The notes: generated by a model not told the origin, from the letters alone. Positions 26,704-35,941 are shown, counted from the stretch's first letter. The stretch is DNA of 64,000 nt from Brevibacillus laterosporus LMG 15441 (GCF_000219535.2 NZ_CP007806.1:1584501-1648500); one strand, 5' to 3'. Made by a program: numbers and translations.

Positions 26704-28215
26704 ATGTTTTTTAAGTCAGTACAAGCTAACGAGCTTACTGCATTCGTAGAGGAAAGCCGGAAATTACGCAAAATGGTTGAAATGAATGACTTTTCCACTG
26801 AGTTTCATCCGTCTACAGATAACCCAGAAGCAAAGGAATTTGCTGAAAATCTGAATGCGATTCTAAGAACGATGCAAAGCTTTAGAGAAAATGTAGCCGT
26901 TCGACTTGAATTAGTAACGGAAGCCATTGAAGTGGGCTTATGGGATATGAATGTGGTAGCCGGTGATCCTGTAAATCCTCAGAATACGTTTACCTGGACG
27001 AATGAATTCCGCAAAATGCTGGGCTATCGGGATGAAACTGATTTTCCTAACGTGCTTCATAGCTGGGCATCAAAACTGCATCCAGATGATCATGATGAGG
27101 TTCTAGAAGCTTTTGAAAAGCATCTATTGGATCACTCAGGAAAGACTCCTTATGATGTGGAGTATCGTTTATTATTAAAAAACGGTGAATATCGCTGGTT
27201 CCGAGCTACTGGGGCAACGGTTCGAGATGCTAATGGCGTTCCTTTACGGGTCGCAGGTGCCTTATTCGATATACACGATAAGAAAATGAAAGAACAAGAA
27301 TTAGAATCCTTGGTAGAACGGTATGATCTTATCAATCGTGTTCTAGTGGAAGCTCCTTGGGATATGACCGTTGTTGAGGGCGATGTCATTAATCCCAATA
27401 ATGAATTTTGGTGGTCGCCTCAATTTCGAAGAGCTCTTGGATTTAAAGATGAAACAGATTTCCCAAATGTGATGAGTAGCTGGAGCAGCAGACTTCACCC
27501 AGAGGATGAAAAACGAACATTAGAAGCCTTTGCTAATCACTTGAATGATTATAGCGGGAAAACTCCATTTGATATTGATTATCGACTACGCTTAAAAAAT
27601 GGTGAATATCGTTGGTATCATGCTAGTGGTGAAACGATTCGAAGTCGCACTGGTATTCCATTGCGAGTAGCTGGGACCATACGGGATATTACCCTTGAGA
27701 AAAATAAAGAGCAGGTCGTACGTGAAATGACCTCTCAAATGAAGCATCTGTCAGACTCGATTAGCGATATGGTGAAAGGTGTTAATTCAATAACGAATCA
27801 AGCTCAGGAGCTTGCTATTGCGCAGGATCAATCAACTGAAGCGGCCAATCAAGCGAAGGGCAGTGCAGATGAAACCAAAAATATTTCAAATTTTATTAAA
27901 GAAATTGCCGAGCAGACGAATTTGTTAGGCTTAAATGCAGCCATCGAAGCAGCACGTGCAGGTGAGCAGGGGCGAGGTTTTGGGATTGTCGCAGACGAGG
28001 TAAGAAAGCTAGCTGTACATAGCGCAAATGCTACTGTAAACATTGAAAGCAGTTTGAATGAAATGAAGGAACTCATTGAAACCATTCTATTGCATATTGG
28101 AAAAATGAGTACTCTTACACAGACACAGGCGGCCTTGACAGAGCAAGTAAACTCATCAATGGATGAGATTAATAAAATGTCGCAGTCCCTAGTAGATTTT
28201 ACGAAAACATTATAA
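26704..28215 (+). CDS. Soluble methyl-accepting chemotaxis-type protein with two PAS domains
   Basis: 503 aa with no membrane helix. Two near-copy PAS domains (about residues 75-200 and 210-335), each with [14 protein letters not shown] or [18 protein letters not shown]-like and [10 protein letters not shown]-like blocks, are followed by a short signalling domain with [20 protein letters not shown] and [13 protein letters not shown]. The hairpin tip contacts CheA/CheW. The PAS pair would sense a soluble ligand or redox state. GGGGAG precedes ATG 26704. Confidence 0.92.
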   Translation: MFFKSVQANELTAFVEESRKLRKMVEMNDFSTEFHPSTDNPEAKEFAENLNAILRTMQSFRENVAVRLELVTEAIEVGLWDMNVVAGDPVNPQNTFTWTNEFRKMLGYRDETDFPNVLHSWASKLHPDDHDEVLEAFEKHLLDHSGKTPYDVEYRLLLKNGEYRWFRATGATVRDANGVPLRVAGALFDIHDKKMKEQELESLVERYDLINRVLVEAPWDMTVVEGDVINPNNEFWWSPQFRRALGFKDETDFPNVMSSWSSRLHPEDEKRTLEAFANHLNDYSGKTPFDIDYRLRLKNGEYRWYHASGETIRSRTGIPLRVAGTIRDITLEKNKEQVVREMTSQMKHLSDSISDMVKGVNSITNQAQELAIAQDQSTEAANQAKGSADETKNISNFIKEIAEQTNLLGLNAAIEAARAGEQGRGFGIVADEVRKLAVHSANATVNIESSLNEMKELIETILLHIGKMSTLTQTQAALTEQVNSSMDEINKMSQSLVDFTKTL

Positions 28216-28257
28216 GCTACTTATATCGTATTATGAAGCTTACTAGAATCTATACCG

Positions 28258-28306
28258 GCAAGCAGCCGGGCATCCATTAACACGGTTGTGCCCGGTTGCT
28301 TATTTT
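28258..28306 (+). terminator. Intrinsic terminator of the chemoreceptor gene
   Basis: GCAAGCAGCCGGGCA pairs with TGCCCGGTTGCTT around a loop, followed by a T-run. Confidence 0.85.
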
Positions 28307-28339
28307 TATGCAGGTAGGATGTACGATGAACAAAGTTTT

Positions 28340-28483
28340 TTAATTCCGTTGCTTTAGGTATTCCTCAAGTTGAATAGATATGTACATCAACACTCCCACA
28401 AGTGCCCCAACCATCACACCGTCCAAGAAAAAGCCGATACTTCCCCCAACTAAAGCAAACGTCATTACCTTTGTACCCATCAT
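28340..28483 (-). CDS. 47-aa small membrane protein
   Basis: A short frame with a strong ribosome site (AAAGGAGA, 7 bases before ATG 28483). It encodes a hydrophobic glycine-rich span (FALVGGSIGFFLDGVMVGAL) and an amphipathic tail ending YLKQRN. The glycine pattern resembles small channel or holin-like proteins. The terminator of the preceding plus-strand gene lies just beyond its 3' end. Confidence 0.6.
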   Translation of the reverse strand: MMGTKVMTFALVGGSIGFFLDGVMVGALVGVLMYISIQLEEYLKQRN

Positions 28484-28559
28484 AGTAGTATCTCCTTTTT
28501 TACTAGAGTTGAAGTTTTTATTATATCAATAGTTACAATGTTTTTTGTATACCAAAAAA

Positions 28560-29759
28560 TCAGTTTTTCATTGGGTGAGGTGGGCTTGCCACATCTATTT
28601 CCTCTGTAGCAGAACTCAATATCTTTATTTTTATCATGATGAAGAAGAAAGCAAGCAAGGCAAATGTAATTCCGCTCCAAATGAGCTGATGTATGCCCAG
28701 TTGAGAGATAAACCAGCCACCAATAGAAGTTCCCAACGTAATTCCAAGATTGGAGAATGAGACAAATAAACTGTTGCCAAATTCAGGAGATTCTTTTGCC
28801 TCAGTCATGAGCCATGTTTGGCTGACGATTAGCCCTCCAGAATGTATGATTCCCCAAAAGAATACGACAGCCGCCATTGGAATGAAAGAAGAACCAAAAT
28901 AGTAAGCAAGTACGTAAATTACTATATAGAGAAGAGGAAACGATATCACTGTCTTCCTCATGTTTTTTTGTAAGGAAGACCCGAATAAAAAATTGCCAAA
29001 AATCATAATGAGGCCAAACAGCATCAACATGAAACTAATCCATGAGCCGTTCATGTGTGTTACCTGCCCCAGATATTCAGCAAAATAGCTATATACAGTA
29101 AACATAGCTGCAAAGATGCATATAACTGTGGCGATATTTACCCATAGTCCTGGTTTACGTAATATGCTAATCTGCTTTCCATAAGACATCTTTTCTTTAA
29201 CAGGCATGGAGGGGAGCCAAAAAAAAATTCCTGCAAAAGCAATCGCGCTTACAATAGCCCCAAGCAGAAAAGCGGCCTCTAACGAGAACTGCTCGGCGAG
29301 AAAAGAAGTTAAAGGTATACCAAAGGCAAATCCGACAGTTATCCCAGCAAAAACCTTTGTAATTGCATGCCCGCTTTTTTCTAAAGGGACAAGTTTGGCA
29401 GCAGTTACGAGAGCCACTGAAAAAAAGATGGGATGAAAAATAGCAGGCAGAATACGGAAAGCTAGCATCATCTTGAAACTAGTTGTATAAGCGTAAACCA
29501 TATTTGAAATCATGAACATAAGGACTGCGGTTAACAGAATTACTTTTCGATTGATGCCAGAAGCAAGCAATGTCAGAAATGGACCTGAAATAGCAACGAC
29601 TAAAGCAAAGATACTTACAAGTAGTCCAGCTTGTGAAGTTGTTATGTTAAATTTTTGTGTGATCTGAGGGAGAACCCCTACAATCCCCATTTCAGTGGTA
29701 ATAATACCAAATACACCTAAAGCTAGCATCATGATAAGAAGAGGGTTAAGCTTTTTCAT
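28560..29759 (-). CDS. MFS transporter (arabinose-efflux/NepI-like DHA1 group)
   Basis: 399 aa, twelve helices, start MKKLNPLLIMMLALGVFGIIT and TTEMGIVGVLPQI typical of the AraJ/NepI/YdhP group of sugar, nucleoside or drug exporters. GGAG precedes ATG 29759. Its promoter carries the same dyad as the promoter of the ArsR-type gene upstream, so the two form a regulator/efflux unit. Confidence 0.87.
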   Translation of the reverse strand: MKKLNPLLIMMLALGVFGIITTEMGIVGVLPQITQKFNITTSQAGLLVSIFALVVAISGPFLTLLASGINRKVILLTAVLMFMISNMVYAYTTSFKMMLAFRILPAIFHPIFFSVALVTAAKLVPLEKSGHAITKVFAGITVGFAFGIPLTSFLAEQFSLEAAFLLGAIVSAIAFAGIFFWLPSMPVKEKMSYGKQISILRKPGLWVNIATVICIFAAMFTVYSYFAEYLGQVTHMNGSWISFMLMLFGLIMIFGNFLFGSSLQKNMRKTVISFPLLYIVIYVLAYYFGSSFIPMAAVVFFWGIIHSGGLIVSQTWLMTEAKESPEFGNSLFVSFSNLGITLGTSIGGWFISQLGIHQLIWSGITFALLAFFFIMIKIKILSSATEEIDVASPPHPMKN

Positions 29760-29808
29760 GTAAATAAATCTCCATTCTTATTTGTATCGGTCATTTTACA
29801 TACAAAAA

Positions 29809-29836
29809 ACTATATATCTATATATATAGATGTTAA
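29809..29836 (-). promoter_or_regulatory. MFS promoter whose spacer is a palindromic operator
   Basis: On the minus strand: TTAACA, a 16-base spacer, TATAGT. The palindrome ATCTATATATATAGAT (29816-29831) fills the spacer. The same architecture occurs at the promoter of the adjacent regulator gene (30184-30211). Confidence 0.7.
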
Positions 29837-29864
29837 AGGTAAAAAAGAAAAGCCTCCTTTCCTT

Positions 29865-30176
29865 TTATAGTTCTTGTTGGACATACTCGGCAAATTCCCG
29901 AATGGTCTTTTCGTTTCGTCGATAATACGTCCATTTTCCGATTCGTTCTGATTCCAACAACCCAGCTTTTTGCATGGTTAACAAGTAACTAGAAATGACT
30001 GATTGGGCTAAACCAGATTTTGTTTGGATATCGCCCACACATACACCAATTTGAAAACTCAGTCCTTGTTGTAAATAAGGTCTTTCATCAAAGAATTCCC
30101 CTGGATTTTTTAACCATAGTAAGATTTGTCGACGAGTCTCGTTAGTCAGTGCTTTATAAATCAATGAAGGTTCCAT
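29865..30176 (-). CDS. ArsR-type winged-helix regulator
   Basis: About 103 aa from ATG 30176. ArsR-like start (SLIYKALTNETRRQILLWL), recognition helix region KSGLAQSVISSYLLTMQKAGLL and wing RIGKWTYYRRN. No metal-binding CxC motif, so a non-metal signal is likely. The start has no ribosome site; the -10 TATAAT ends 7 bases before it, so the mRNA is probably leaderless. A longer frame to 30227 would run through the promoter. Confidence 0.85.
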   Translation of the reverse strand: MEPSLIYKALTNETRRQILLWLKNPGEFFDERPYLQQGLSFQIGVCVGDIQTKSGLAQSVISSYLLTMQKAGLLESERIGKWTYYRRNEKTIREFAEYVQQEL

Positions 30177-30183
30177 AGAGATC

Positions 30184-30211
30184 ATTATATCTATTTTTAT
30201 AGATTTGTAAA
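30184..30211 (-). promoter_or_regulatory. Promoter of the ArsR-type gene with operator in the spacer
   Basis: Minus strand: TTTACA (30206-30211), 16-base spacer, TATAAT (30184-30189). ATCTATTTTTATAGAT on the plus strand (30189-30204) has the same ATCTAT/ATAGAT arms as the MFS operator. Repressor binding here would block RNA polymerase. Confidence 0.7.
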
Positions 30212-30295
30212 TATAAGAAGTGTGCATTGTAATTTTTTAAGATGGCTGAAAGGAAAAAGCCGCCCCGAATAGGAGCAACTTTTTGGCATTGCTAT

Positions 30296-31102
30296 CTATT
30301 TAAACTGGCTGGTAAGCCTCTTCTCTAGGTAACTGACACCTTGGTACATCAAAGCCGCGACGAGAGCAATGACAAAGAGAGACACCATGACCAGGGAAAA
30401 ATTAAATACCTGAAAGCCATAAATAATGAGATAGCCTAAGCCTTTTTGAGCAACTAGAAATTCTCCAACAACAACACCTATCCAAGAAAGTCCGACATTT
30501 ACCTTTAAGGATGAAATAATCGTTGGCATTGTGGCAGGAAATATCACCTTGGCAAACATCTGACTTTTGCTTGCACCAAAGGTCTGCATGACCTTCAGAT
30601 AGTTAGGATTAACCTCACGGAAGCCGGAATAGATCGTGATGGCGGTAATAATAATCGAAACGGAGAGGGTCGTGGCAATTATGGAGATGACTCCGGGACC
30701 TAAACCTACAATGAACAGAGGACCCAATGCTACTTTAGGCATGCTATTTGCGATAATTAAATAGGGCTCTAGCACGCGCGATAAAAATGGGGACCACCAA
30801 ATCATAATAGCCAGTAAGGTACCAAGGAGAGTTCCGAGTAAGAAGCCAATGATCGTTTCAAGGACGGTTACGCTGGTATGCATCAACAAGCTCATATCAG
30901 CCATCTTTTCGATAAACAAACTCCAGATTCGGCTAGGTGAGCTAAACAATAGGACATCAATCCATTTGAAGAAAGCAGCCAATTCCCATGTGCCTAAAAA
31001 AACAAATAAGATGAGAAGCTGGGTGAGAAAAACTAACCATTTTGTACGTGTGACGCCATGTTTATACTGCTGATGAATATGATCAATGTTAATTTGCTCC
31101 AT
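30296..31102 (-). CDS. ABC transporter permease (SsuC/TauC/ThiX-like)
   Basis: 268 aa, about six helices, with the EAA-type loop (GASKSQMFAKVIFPATMPTIISSLKV region) that contacts the ATPase. The family imports sulfonates, taurine, nitrate or thiamine precursors. GGAGGGA precedes ATG 31102, which lies inside the 3' end of the ATPase gene (14-base overlap). It is last in the operon binding protein, ATPase, permease. Confidence 0.88.
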   Translation of the reverse strand: MEQINIDHIHQQYKHGVTRTKWLVFLTQLLILFVFLGTWELAAFFKWIDVLLFSSPSRIWSLFIEKMADMSLLMHTSVTVLETIIGFLLGTLLGTLLAIMIWWSPFLSRVLEPYLIIANSMPKVALGPLFIVGLGPGVISIIATTLSVSIIITAITIYSGFREVNPNYLKVMQTFGASKSQMFAKVIFPATMPTIISSLKVNVGLSWIGVVVGEFLVAQKGLGYLIIYGFQVFNFSLVMVSLFVIALVAALMYQGVSYLEKRLTSQFK

Positions 31103-31880
31103 CAGAACTTCCCTCCATCTCTCTCCACACGTGGTTATACAGATCGGAGAAGCCAGTCAATTGTCGAGCTTGGAACGGCAACGCCTGACGGATTAACTCT
31201 GGTATCTTCATTTCTGAACGAATGCGTCCCGGATTTCGATCTAATATGTAGATTCGGTCCCCCATAGCTACAGCTTCTTGTAAATCATGGGTGACTAAAA
31301 TAGCAGTTTTTTTGTGACGACGCAAGGTTTTGATAATAAGGTCTTCCAGCTTAAGCTTCGTCTGATGATCCAGAGCGGAGAAGGGTTCATCGAGAAGTAG
31401 GATTTCTGGTTGACAGGCAAGCGTTCGGACCAAGGCTACACGCTGTCTCATTCCGCCAGACAATTGCTGTGGAGAAGCTTTGCGAAAATGAATCAGCTCC
31501 ATTTCTTCCAGTAAATGCAATGCGTATTCTTCATTTGCTTTGCTGCGGATTCCCTGCACTTCTAATCCCAGAAACACATTCTCTTCTATGGTGCGCCAGT
31601 TAAATAAGTAATCCTGCTGAAGCATATAGCCAACCTTACGAGTCGTTCCTGTTAGCTGACTCCCGTCTACGTATATTTGACCTGCTGTAGGCTTTTCGAG
31701 TCCTGCTATGAGTGAAAGCAAGGTGGTTTTTCCGCAACCACTAGGGCCTACTAAACAGACGAACTCACCTTCCTCCACATGCAAGGAAATGTTGTTTACT
31801 GCCATAAATGCATTGCGTGGTGTTACGTATAGATGGGTGACATTATTTACCTCAATTTTTGCCTGAGGAGAAGGGGGCAT
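31089..31880 (-). CDS. ABC transporter ATPase (SsuB/TauB-like)
   Basis: 263 aa. Walker A GPSGCGKTT, Q-loop LQQDYL, signature LSGGM, Walker B ILLLDEPFSALD, H-loop VTHD. AGGAGG lies about 10 bases before ATG 31880. The gene follows the disrupted binding-protein gene by 3 bases and overlaps the permease by 14. Without the binding protein the importer should not work in this state of the chromosome. Confidence 0.92.
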   Translation of the reverse strand: MPPSPQAKIEVNNVTHLYVTPRNAFMAVNNISLHVEEGEFVCLVGPSGCGKTTLLSLIAGLEKPTAGQIYVDGSQLTGTTRKVGYMLQQDYLFNWRTIEENVFLGLEVQGIRSKANEEYALHLLEEMELIHFRKASPQQLSGGMRQRVALVRTLACQPEILLLDEPFSALDHQTKLKLEDLIIKTLRRHKKTAILVTHDLQEAVAMGDRIYILDRNPGRIRSEMKIPELIRQALPFQARQLTGFSDLYNHVWREMEGSSDGAN

Positions 31881-31883
31881 AGG

Positions 31884-32559
31884 CTATTTACCTCCTATCG
31901 CCTGATTGGCAAATGTTTCATTCACTAGTTTTTCATAGGGGATTGACTGTTTCAGCTCTCCAGCAGTCTTCATAATTTCTAATAATAATTCCCAGTCAGC
32001 TTTTTTTAATAAGGGAGTGGCTGAATAGGAACCCTGCTCCTGATAACGCTGAATAGAACGAGTGAGAATATCTGCTTTTACATCAGAAAAATAGGGAGTA
32101 ATCACTTTTGCCACTTCCTCGGCAGAATGAGAGTTTACCCATTGTTGCCCTTTATATATGGCGTTAGTGAATTTCTGAATATTCTTCTTGTTTTTCTGGA
32201 TATAGCTTTGTTTCGTCATATAGCTGGTATAAGGAACATTACCACTTTCCTTACCAAAGGAGGCTACTACATGACCTATGCCTTCTTGTTCGAATTGAGA
32301 TGCTGTTGGTTCAAAGAGTTGTACAAAATCTCCAGTACCTGAAGCGAAGGCGGAAGGGATATTTTTAAATTCAATGTTTTGAAGAACGGTAGCATCCGTT
32401 TGGGGCTCAATTTTATTTTTTTTAAGGACAAACTCGCCGACCATTTGAGGCATTCCACCCTTTCGTTGACCGAGGAATACCTTGCCTTTTACCTGATCCC
32501 ACGAAAAGTGCTTTGATTTGGACCGGGCGACTAAGAATGTGCCGTCAGTTTGGGTAAGC
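31884..32559 (-). pseudogene. ABC substrate-binding lipoprotein, 3' part (split by the element)
   Basis: The C-terminal two-thirds of an SsuA/NMT1-like binding protein, starting within QLTQTDGTFLVARSK. The start of the open frame at 32576 is element DNA. Joined to 39307-39626 at the TG dinucleotide it gives 996 bases, 332 codons with the stop, in frame, and restores NFAQLTQTDG across the joint. Ends TAA at 31884. Confidence 0.85.
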
Positions 32560-32590
32560 TGGGGGAAATTACACATATAACAGGGTTAAC
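32540..32590. other. Left attachment junction (attL)
   Basis: Host gene sequence ends at TG 32560-32561. The element side has a 17-base arm and then AACAGGGT (32579-32586), overlapping the integrase stop codon. This arm mirrors ACCTGTT at the right end. Confidence 0.75.
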
Positions 32591-33995
32591 GCATAGAATA
32601 TTCAATGCGAATTTTCTTGTTTCTCCCGCGTTCTCGGTAAATAATAACTTTTTCAAATAAACTATGAAGCAGCTCTTTTTTGCGAAATACGTCTGCTAAA
32701 CGATACTGTTCTCTGATATTGATCATTTTTTTAATTTTGTGACATTTTTCCTCTGGGGTTTCCTCTTCCACATCATAAGCATTGATGAGTTCTTGCAGTT
32801 CATTTTCCTTATGGTTCAAAGTGTTGATCTTTTCAAAAAGTGTTTCCTTTGGAATAGGATTGCTGTCGTTCATGAACACATCGTACCACTTTTCTTTTTG
32901 TGTTTGGATTTTTGCTATCTCATTCCTGATTTTATCTAAATCTAATTCGACTTCTCTTTGATTTTCGACCTTTTCTACGAAATACTCTTTTGATGTAATC
33001 AATCTATCGATCTCGCCGAGGAGAGGGTCTAATATTCTCTGATCATGGGTCATGCGGTTACAGCCCAGACAACGATAATACGTCTTTTGATCGCGATGAT
33101 CGTAGAACCCTTGCATATTGTGTTCCTCACAGTGCCCGCAACGTAGTATCCCTGTCAAAGGGAACTTTCCTTTCCTTGGCGATTGACCGGACTTTTCCTC
33201 CATTGTCTTTTTGGCCTTGGCGAACAATTGTTTTGAGATGATGGGAGGATGGTTATCCAGCACAATTTTATTACCCCATCGATATACGCCTATGTACATG
33301 TCGTTCAACAGAATATCCCGAACGGAAATATGGTTCCAACGTTTAGCGATACGTGGACGAACATCCATTTCATTAAGGTGTTTAGCAATCGACCGATACC
33401 CAAAACCTTCCACGTACCATTGGTATATCTTTTCTACTGTCTTTGCTTCCTGCTCAATGATTGTACATGTAAAATCCTTATCGAAGTGATAACCAAATGG
33501 GGAGTGCCCTCCAGGTTTCTTGCCCTCATCAATCATCTGTTCAATGCCGAATTTCACACGCTCTGCTAAGTTCTCCCTTTCCCACTGTGCCAGAGCCGCA
33601 ACAAGTGTAATGAATAGGCGCCCCATAGCTGTTGAGGTGTCATATATTTCAGTAGCTGATCTGAAAGCGACATCATGTTTTTCAAATAGCTGCAGCAGTA
33701 AGTAAAGATCGAGAACAGAACGAGTAAGTCGATCCAAACGGTACACTAGAACCATATCAAGGGTTCCTTTTTTGATATCCTTTAAAAGGCGTTGCATTTG
33801 TGGCCTTTGAATATCTTTTGCTGACCATCCTTCTTCGATATATTCCTCTACGATTTCCCAGCCTTGGCTTTTGCAAAATGCTCGGAGTCGTTCACGTTGA
33901 GCTGGGATGGAGAAGCCTTCTTTTGCTTGTTCATCTGTTGAAACACGTACATAAATCGCTACTCTTGTGATTATGACTTTTTTCATTAAACTCAC
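32586..33995 (-). CDS. Large serine recombinase (integrase)
   Basis: 469 aa. Resolvase-type catalytic domain with nucleophile Ser in YVRVSTDEQ (residue 19 from GTG 33995), RLDRLTRS and ERENLAERVKFG. Then a recombinase domain, a zinc ribbon (CGHC...CLGC) and a coiled-coil stretch (about 340-410) typical of large serine integrases. It catalyses attP x attB insertion through a 2-bp crossover. The start is GTG 33995 (GGAGAG 4-5 bases away) or ATG 33986. The 3' end touches attL. Confidence 0.93.
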   Translation of the reverse strand: MSLMKKVIITRVAIYVRVSTDEQAKEGFSIPAQRERLRAFCKSQGWEIVEEYIEEGWSAKDIQRPQMQRLLKDIKKGTLDMVLVYRLDRLTRSVLDLYLLLQLFEKHDVAFRSATEIYDTSTAMGRLFITLVAALAQWERENLAERVKFGIEQMIDEGKKPGGHSPFGYHFDKDFTCTIIEQEAKTVEKIYQWYVEGFGYRSIAKHLNEMDVRPRIAKRWNHISVRDILLNDMYIGVYRWGNKIVLDNHPPIISKQLFAKAKKTMEEKSGQSPRKGKFPLTGILRCGHCEEHNMQGFYDHRDQKTYYRCLGCNRMTHDQRILDPLLGEIDRLITSKEYFVEKVENQREVELDLDKIRNEIAKIQTQKEKWYDVFMNDSNPIPKETLFEKINTLNHKENELQELINAYDVEEETPEEKCHKIKKMINIREQYRLADVFRKKELLHSLFEKVIIYRERGRNKKIRIEYSMR

Positions 33996-34218
33996 TTTCT
34001 CTCCATTTTATATACTTACCCATCTCAGTTGGGTTACCGTTACGTAGACAAATCTCATCTGAGGCTTCTTCGCATTGAATTTTATCTTCGTGAATGAGCA
34101 ATTTTACTGCAAATGCATTTACCTGTCTTTCAAATTTATCTGGATTAAGAGTTGGTTTTGCCCTAGGCAGTAAAAACGAATATGATTCCCAAGTACACGA
34201 GAGATTGTAAAAGGGCAA
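33931..34218 (-). pseudogene. ImmA/IrrE-type peptidase, C-terminal remnant
   Basis: A 95-codon frame with FERQVNAFAVKLLI and NGNPTEMGKYIKW, the C-terminal pattern of ImmA/IrrE metallopeptidases that cleave phage/ICE repressors. The N-terminal HExxH zinc site is absent from this frame and I do not find it upstream. The frame runs 65 bases into the integrase gene. Position between integrase and repressor matches int-immA-immR order. Confidence 0.6.
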
Positions 34219-34311
34219 TTAGTTTTGGTAACGTTTGACCAAGTTGTTTCTTGTTTCCTCTATTATTTACTTTTAATTGATGTTGCTCTTGATGTCATGT
34301 TCCTAATTCTT

Positions 34312-34686
34312 TTAATGCTTATTCATTTTCTTTGCTTCCCAGAATAATCCTGTCAAACCTTCCATGATACGCTACGAGCATTTTCATCTAATGGAATACC
34401 ATCAAACATCAGATCACCATCTTCTTGAAGCATTTTTCTAAAATCGCGATTATCTTTGAAAGTGGCCCAAAACGGAATTGATTCGCTCATTCCAGCATTG
34501 CCAAGCAAAAAGTCTACAGATTCATTGTGGATATCTGCTATTTTTTATCATTGTAAGATCTGGTTGTAAGATGTCATTTTCCTAAGCGTTATATCTAGGA
34601 CATTTTACTCCTAACAAATCTGTCATTTGAGCTTGGGGTACATGTCGTTTGTTCCTTAGTTTTGTTATGGGTTCTCCGATTTTCAT
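34312..34686 (-). pseudogene. XRE-family (ImmR-like) repressor, inactivated
   Basis: Starts MKIGEPITKLRNKRHVPQAQ with an HTH (MTDLLGVKCPRYNA), then hits TAG at 34582-34584 where related proteins have Trp. Reading on gives ENDILQPDLTMI, a frameshift, then ADIHNESVDFLLGNAGMSES and FKDNRDFRKMLQEDGDL, another shift near 34358, and finally MEGLTGLFWEAKKMNKH with stop at 34312-34314. Three lesions in about 125 codons: the immunity repressor is dead. Confidence 0.8.
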
Positions 34687-34699
34687 AAGTGTTGTCCTC

Positions 34700-34710
34700 A
34701 ACGAATCGTT
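34700..34710. promoter_or_regulatory. Candidate operator between divergent repressor and early genes
   Basis: AACGA-A-TCGTT is a perfect 5-1-5 dyad in the 55-base gap between the dead repressor gene and the small gene at 34742. This is the usual place for an ImmR/Cro-type operator. Confidence 0.4.
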
Positions 34711-34741
34711 GCATACATCTTCTACAAGGGAGATGGTGCTT

Positions 34742-34915
34742 ATGGAAGGTGGAAGAACGAGACCGGAAATTTGGGCAATCGGTAGACGGGAACCATCAAA
34801 AGAGGCTCTTGACCGATTCATTGAGATTTACCTTGATATTCTTACAGAGAACGAGCGAAAAGGAAGAGAACTGGCCATGAAAGCTGAGAAGGATAGTAAA
34901 TCAAGCGACTCCTAA
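34742..34915 (+). CDS. 57-aa small element protein
   Basis: AAGGGAG lies 9 bases before ATG 34742. The protein is soluble and highly charged (EALDRFIEIYLDILTENERKGRELAMKAEKD), probably helical. It is the first gene rightward from the divergent control region, the place of early genes in phage-like elements. No family recognised. Confidence 0.5.
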   Translation: MEGGRTRPEIWAIGRREPSKEALDRFIEIYLDILTENERKGRELAMKAEKDSKSSDS

Positions 34916-34937
34916 GGGGTCGTAAACATGGACAAGT

Positions 34938-35270
34938 TATGATAAGGAAGATAGCTGAAGACGATGATAAAAAAACGTACTCTATGGATGGCTGTAAACT
35001 CCGTATACAGAGAACGTCAATTACAGATCGCACAGGAACATTCTCGGCAGTCGATTTACACATTCCATACGAAAGAACTCCGTAAAGAACGCAAGATGAT
35101 CATAAAGCAGTTTGATAGTGAGAAAAAGCATAATGTTTTACTCGCACTTATGTTAAAAGCGGAGGACATATCGGAAGAGGCTTCATGAGCGGAGCGGCGG
35201 CTACATGGCGGAATATTGACGGTAGAATTGCGCTCCAATTAGAGAATAAGGTCATAGATGGTAACAGATA
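34938..35270 (+). other. Cluster of overlapping very small open frames
   Basis: Three candidates: 34938-35083 (48 aa, ending AVDLHIPYERTP), 34964-35188 in another frame (74 aa, with the possible internal start MIIKQFDSEKKHNVLLALML), and 35185-35271, whose ATG overlaps the previous stop as ATGA. All look protein-like but lack clear ribosome sites, and the first two exclude each other over most of their length. I cannot decide which are real. Confidence 0.3.
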
Positions 35271-35497
35271 AATAAAAGAAGGATACGATCAGTCGTGTAG
35301 CTTTTTTGTAGTAAATTTATATCATGAATGTTAAAGGTTAGTCACCTACGAGTGTCTATTTTTATGTCAATAACGAATATTCTTATCATAAGTATATTGA
35401 AAAGGCAGAATTAACGGAGTATTATATATTCATAATCTTTTATGTAATTTTTTTACAATAAAGGTTAATTGTTGAAATTAGGAGGAGGATGGTCAAA

Positions 35498-35941
35498 ATG
35501 AAAGTTGGACGTAAGTTTTTAATTTCATTAATGGGATTGTCTCTGATGTTATCAACAGGAGCGACAGGAGCATTAGCGAGTGAAAATGTAACCAACACCC
35601 CAAACCAATTTCCACCAAGTATTCATAAGTCTGAAAAAAGCGTTCTTCCAGTAGATGTTGCCCGTGAGAATTTTGTTAAAGACACACTTTACCATGCATT
35701 TTACCAAGTGGGTCAAGGAAAAAAGAATGTGGTGGTTTATAATTTAAATCAAAGATATTCTCATAATCTACAAGGCATTCAAACATCTTATACAGTGCGT
35801 TATGGTAACATTCTTTATGGAGTGTGGGTTTTCACAGATGGTGAATTCTGGAATAATGGGGATGGCGGATGGATTAACGGGGGGTATCAAGGTAGTTTTG
35901 ACAGATATGCAGGATATGTACGATTCCATAGAATAAGTTAA
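35498..35941 (+). CDS. Secreted protein of unknown function in the element
   Basis: 147 aa from ATG 35498 (GGAGGAGG 9 bases upstream; ATG 35489 overlaps it). Signal peptide residues 1-30 ending ALA, then a spacer and a C-terminal domain of about 70 residues rich in Trp, Tyr, Gly and Asn (YGVWVFTDGEFWNNGDGGWI, GSFDRYAGYVRFHRIS). No cysteine in the mature part. The small beta-rich secreted form could be an antimicrobial or toxin domain, but I recognise no family. Confidence 0.7.
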   Translation: MKVGRKFLISLMGLSLMLSTGATGALASENVTNTPNQFPPSIHKSEKSVLPVDVARENFVKDTLYHAFYQVGQGKKNVVVYNLNQRYSHNLQGIQTSYTVRYGNILYGVWVFTDGEFWNNGDGGWINGGYQGSFDRYAGYVRFHRIS

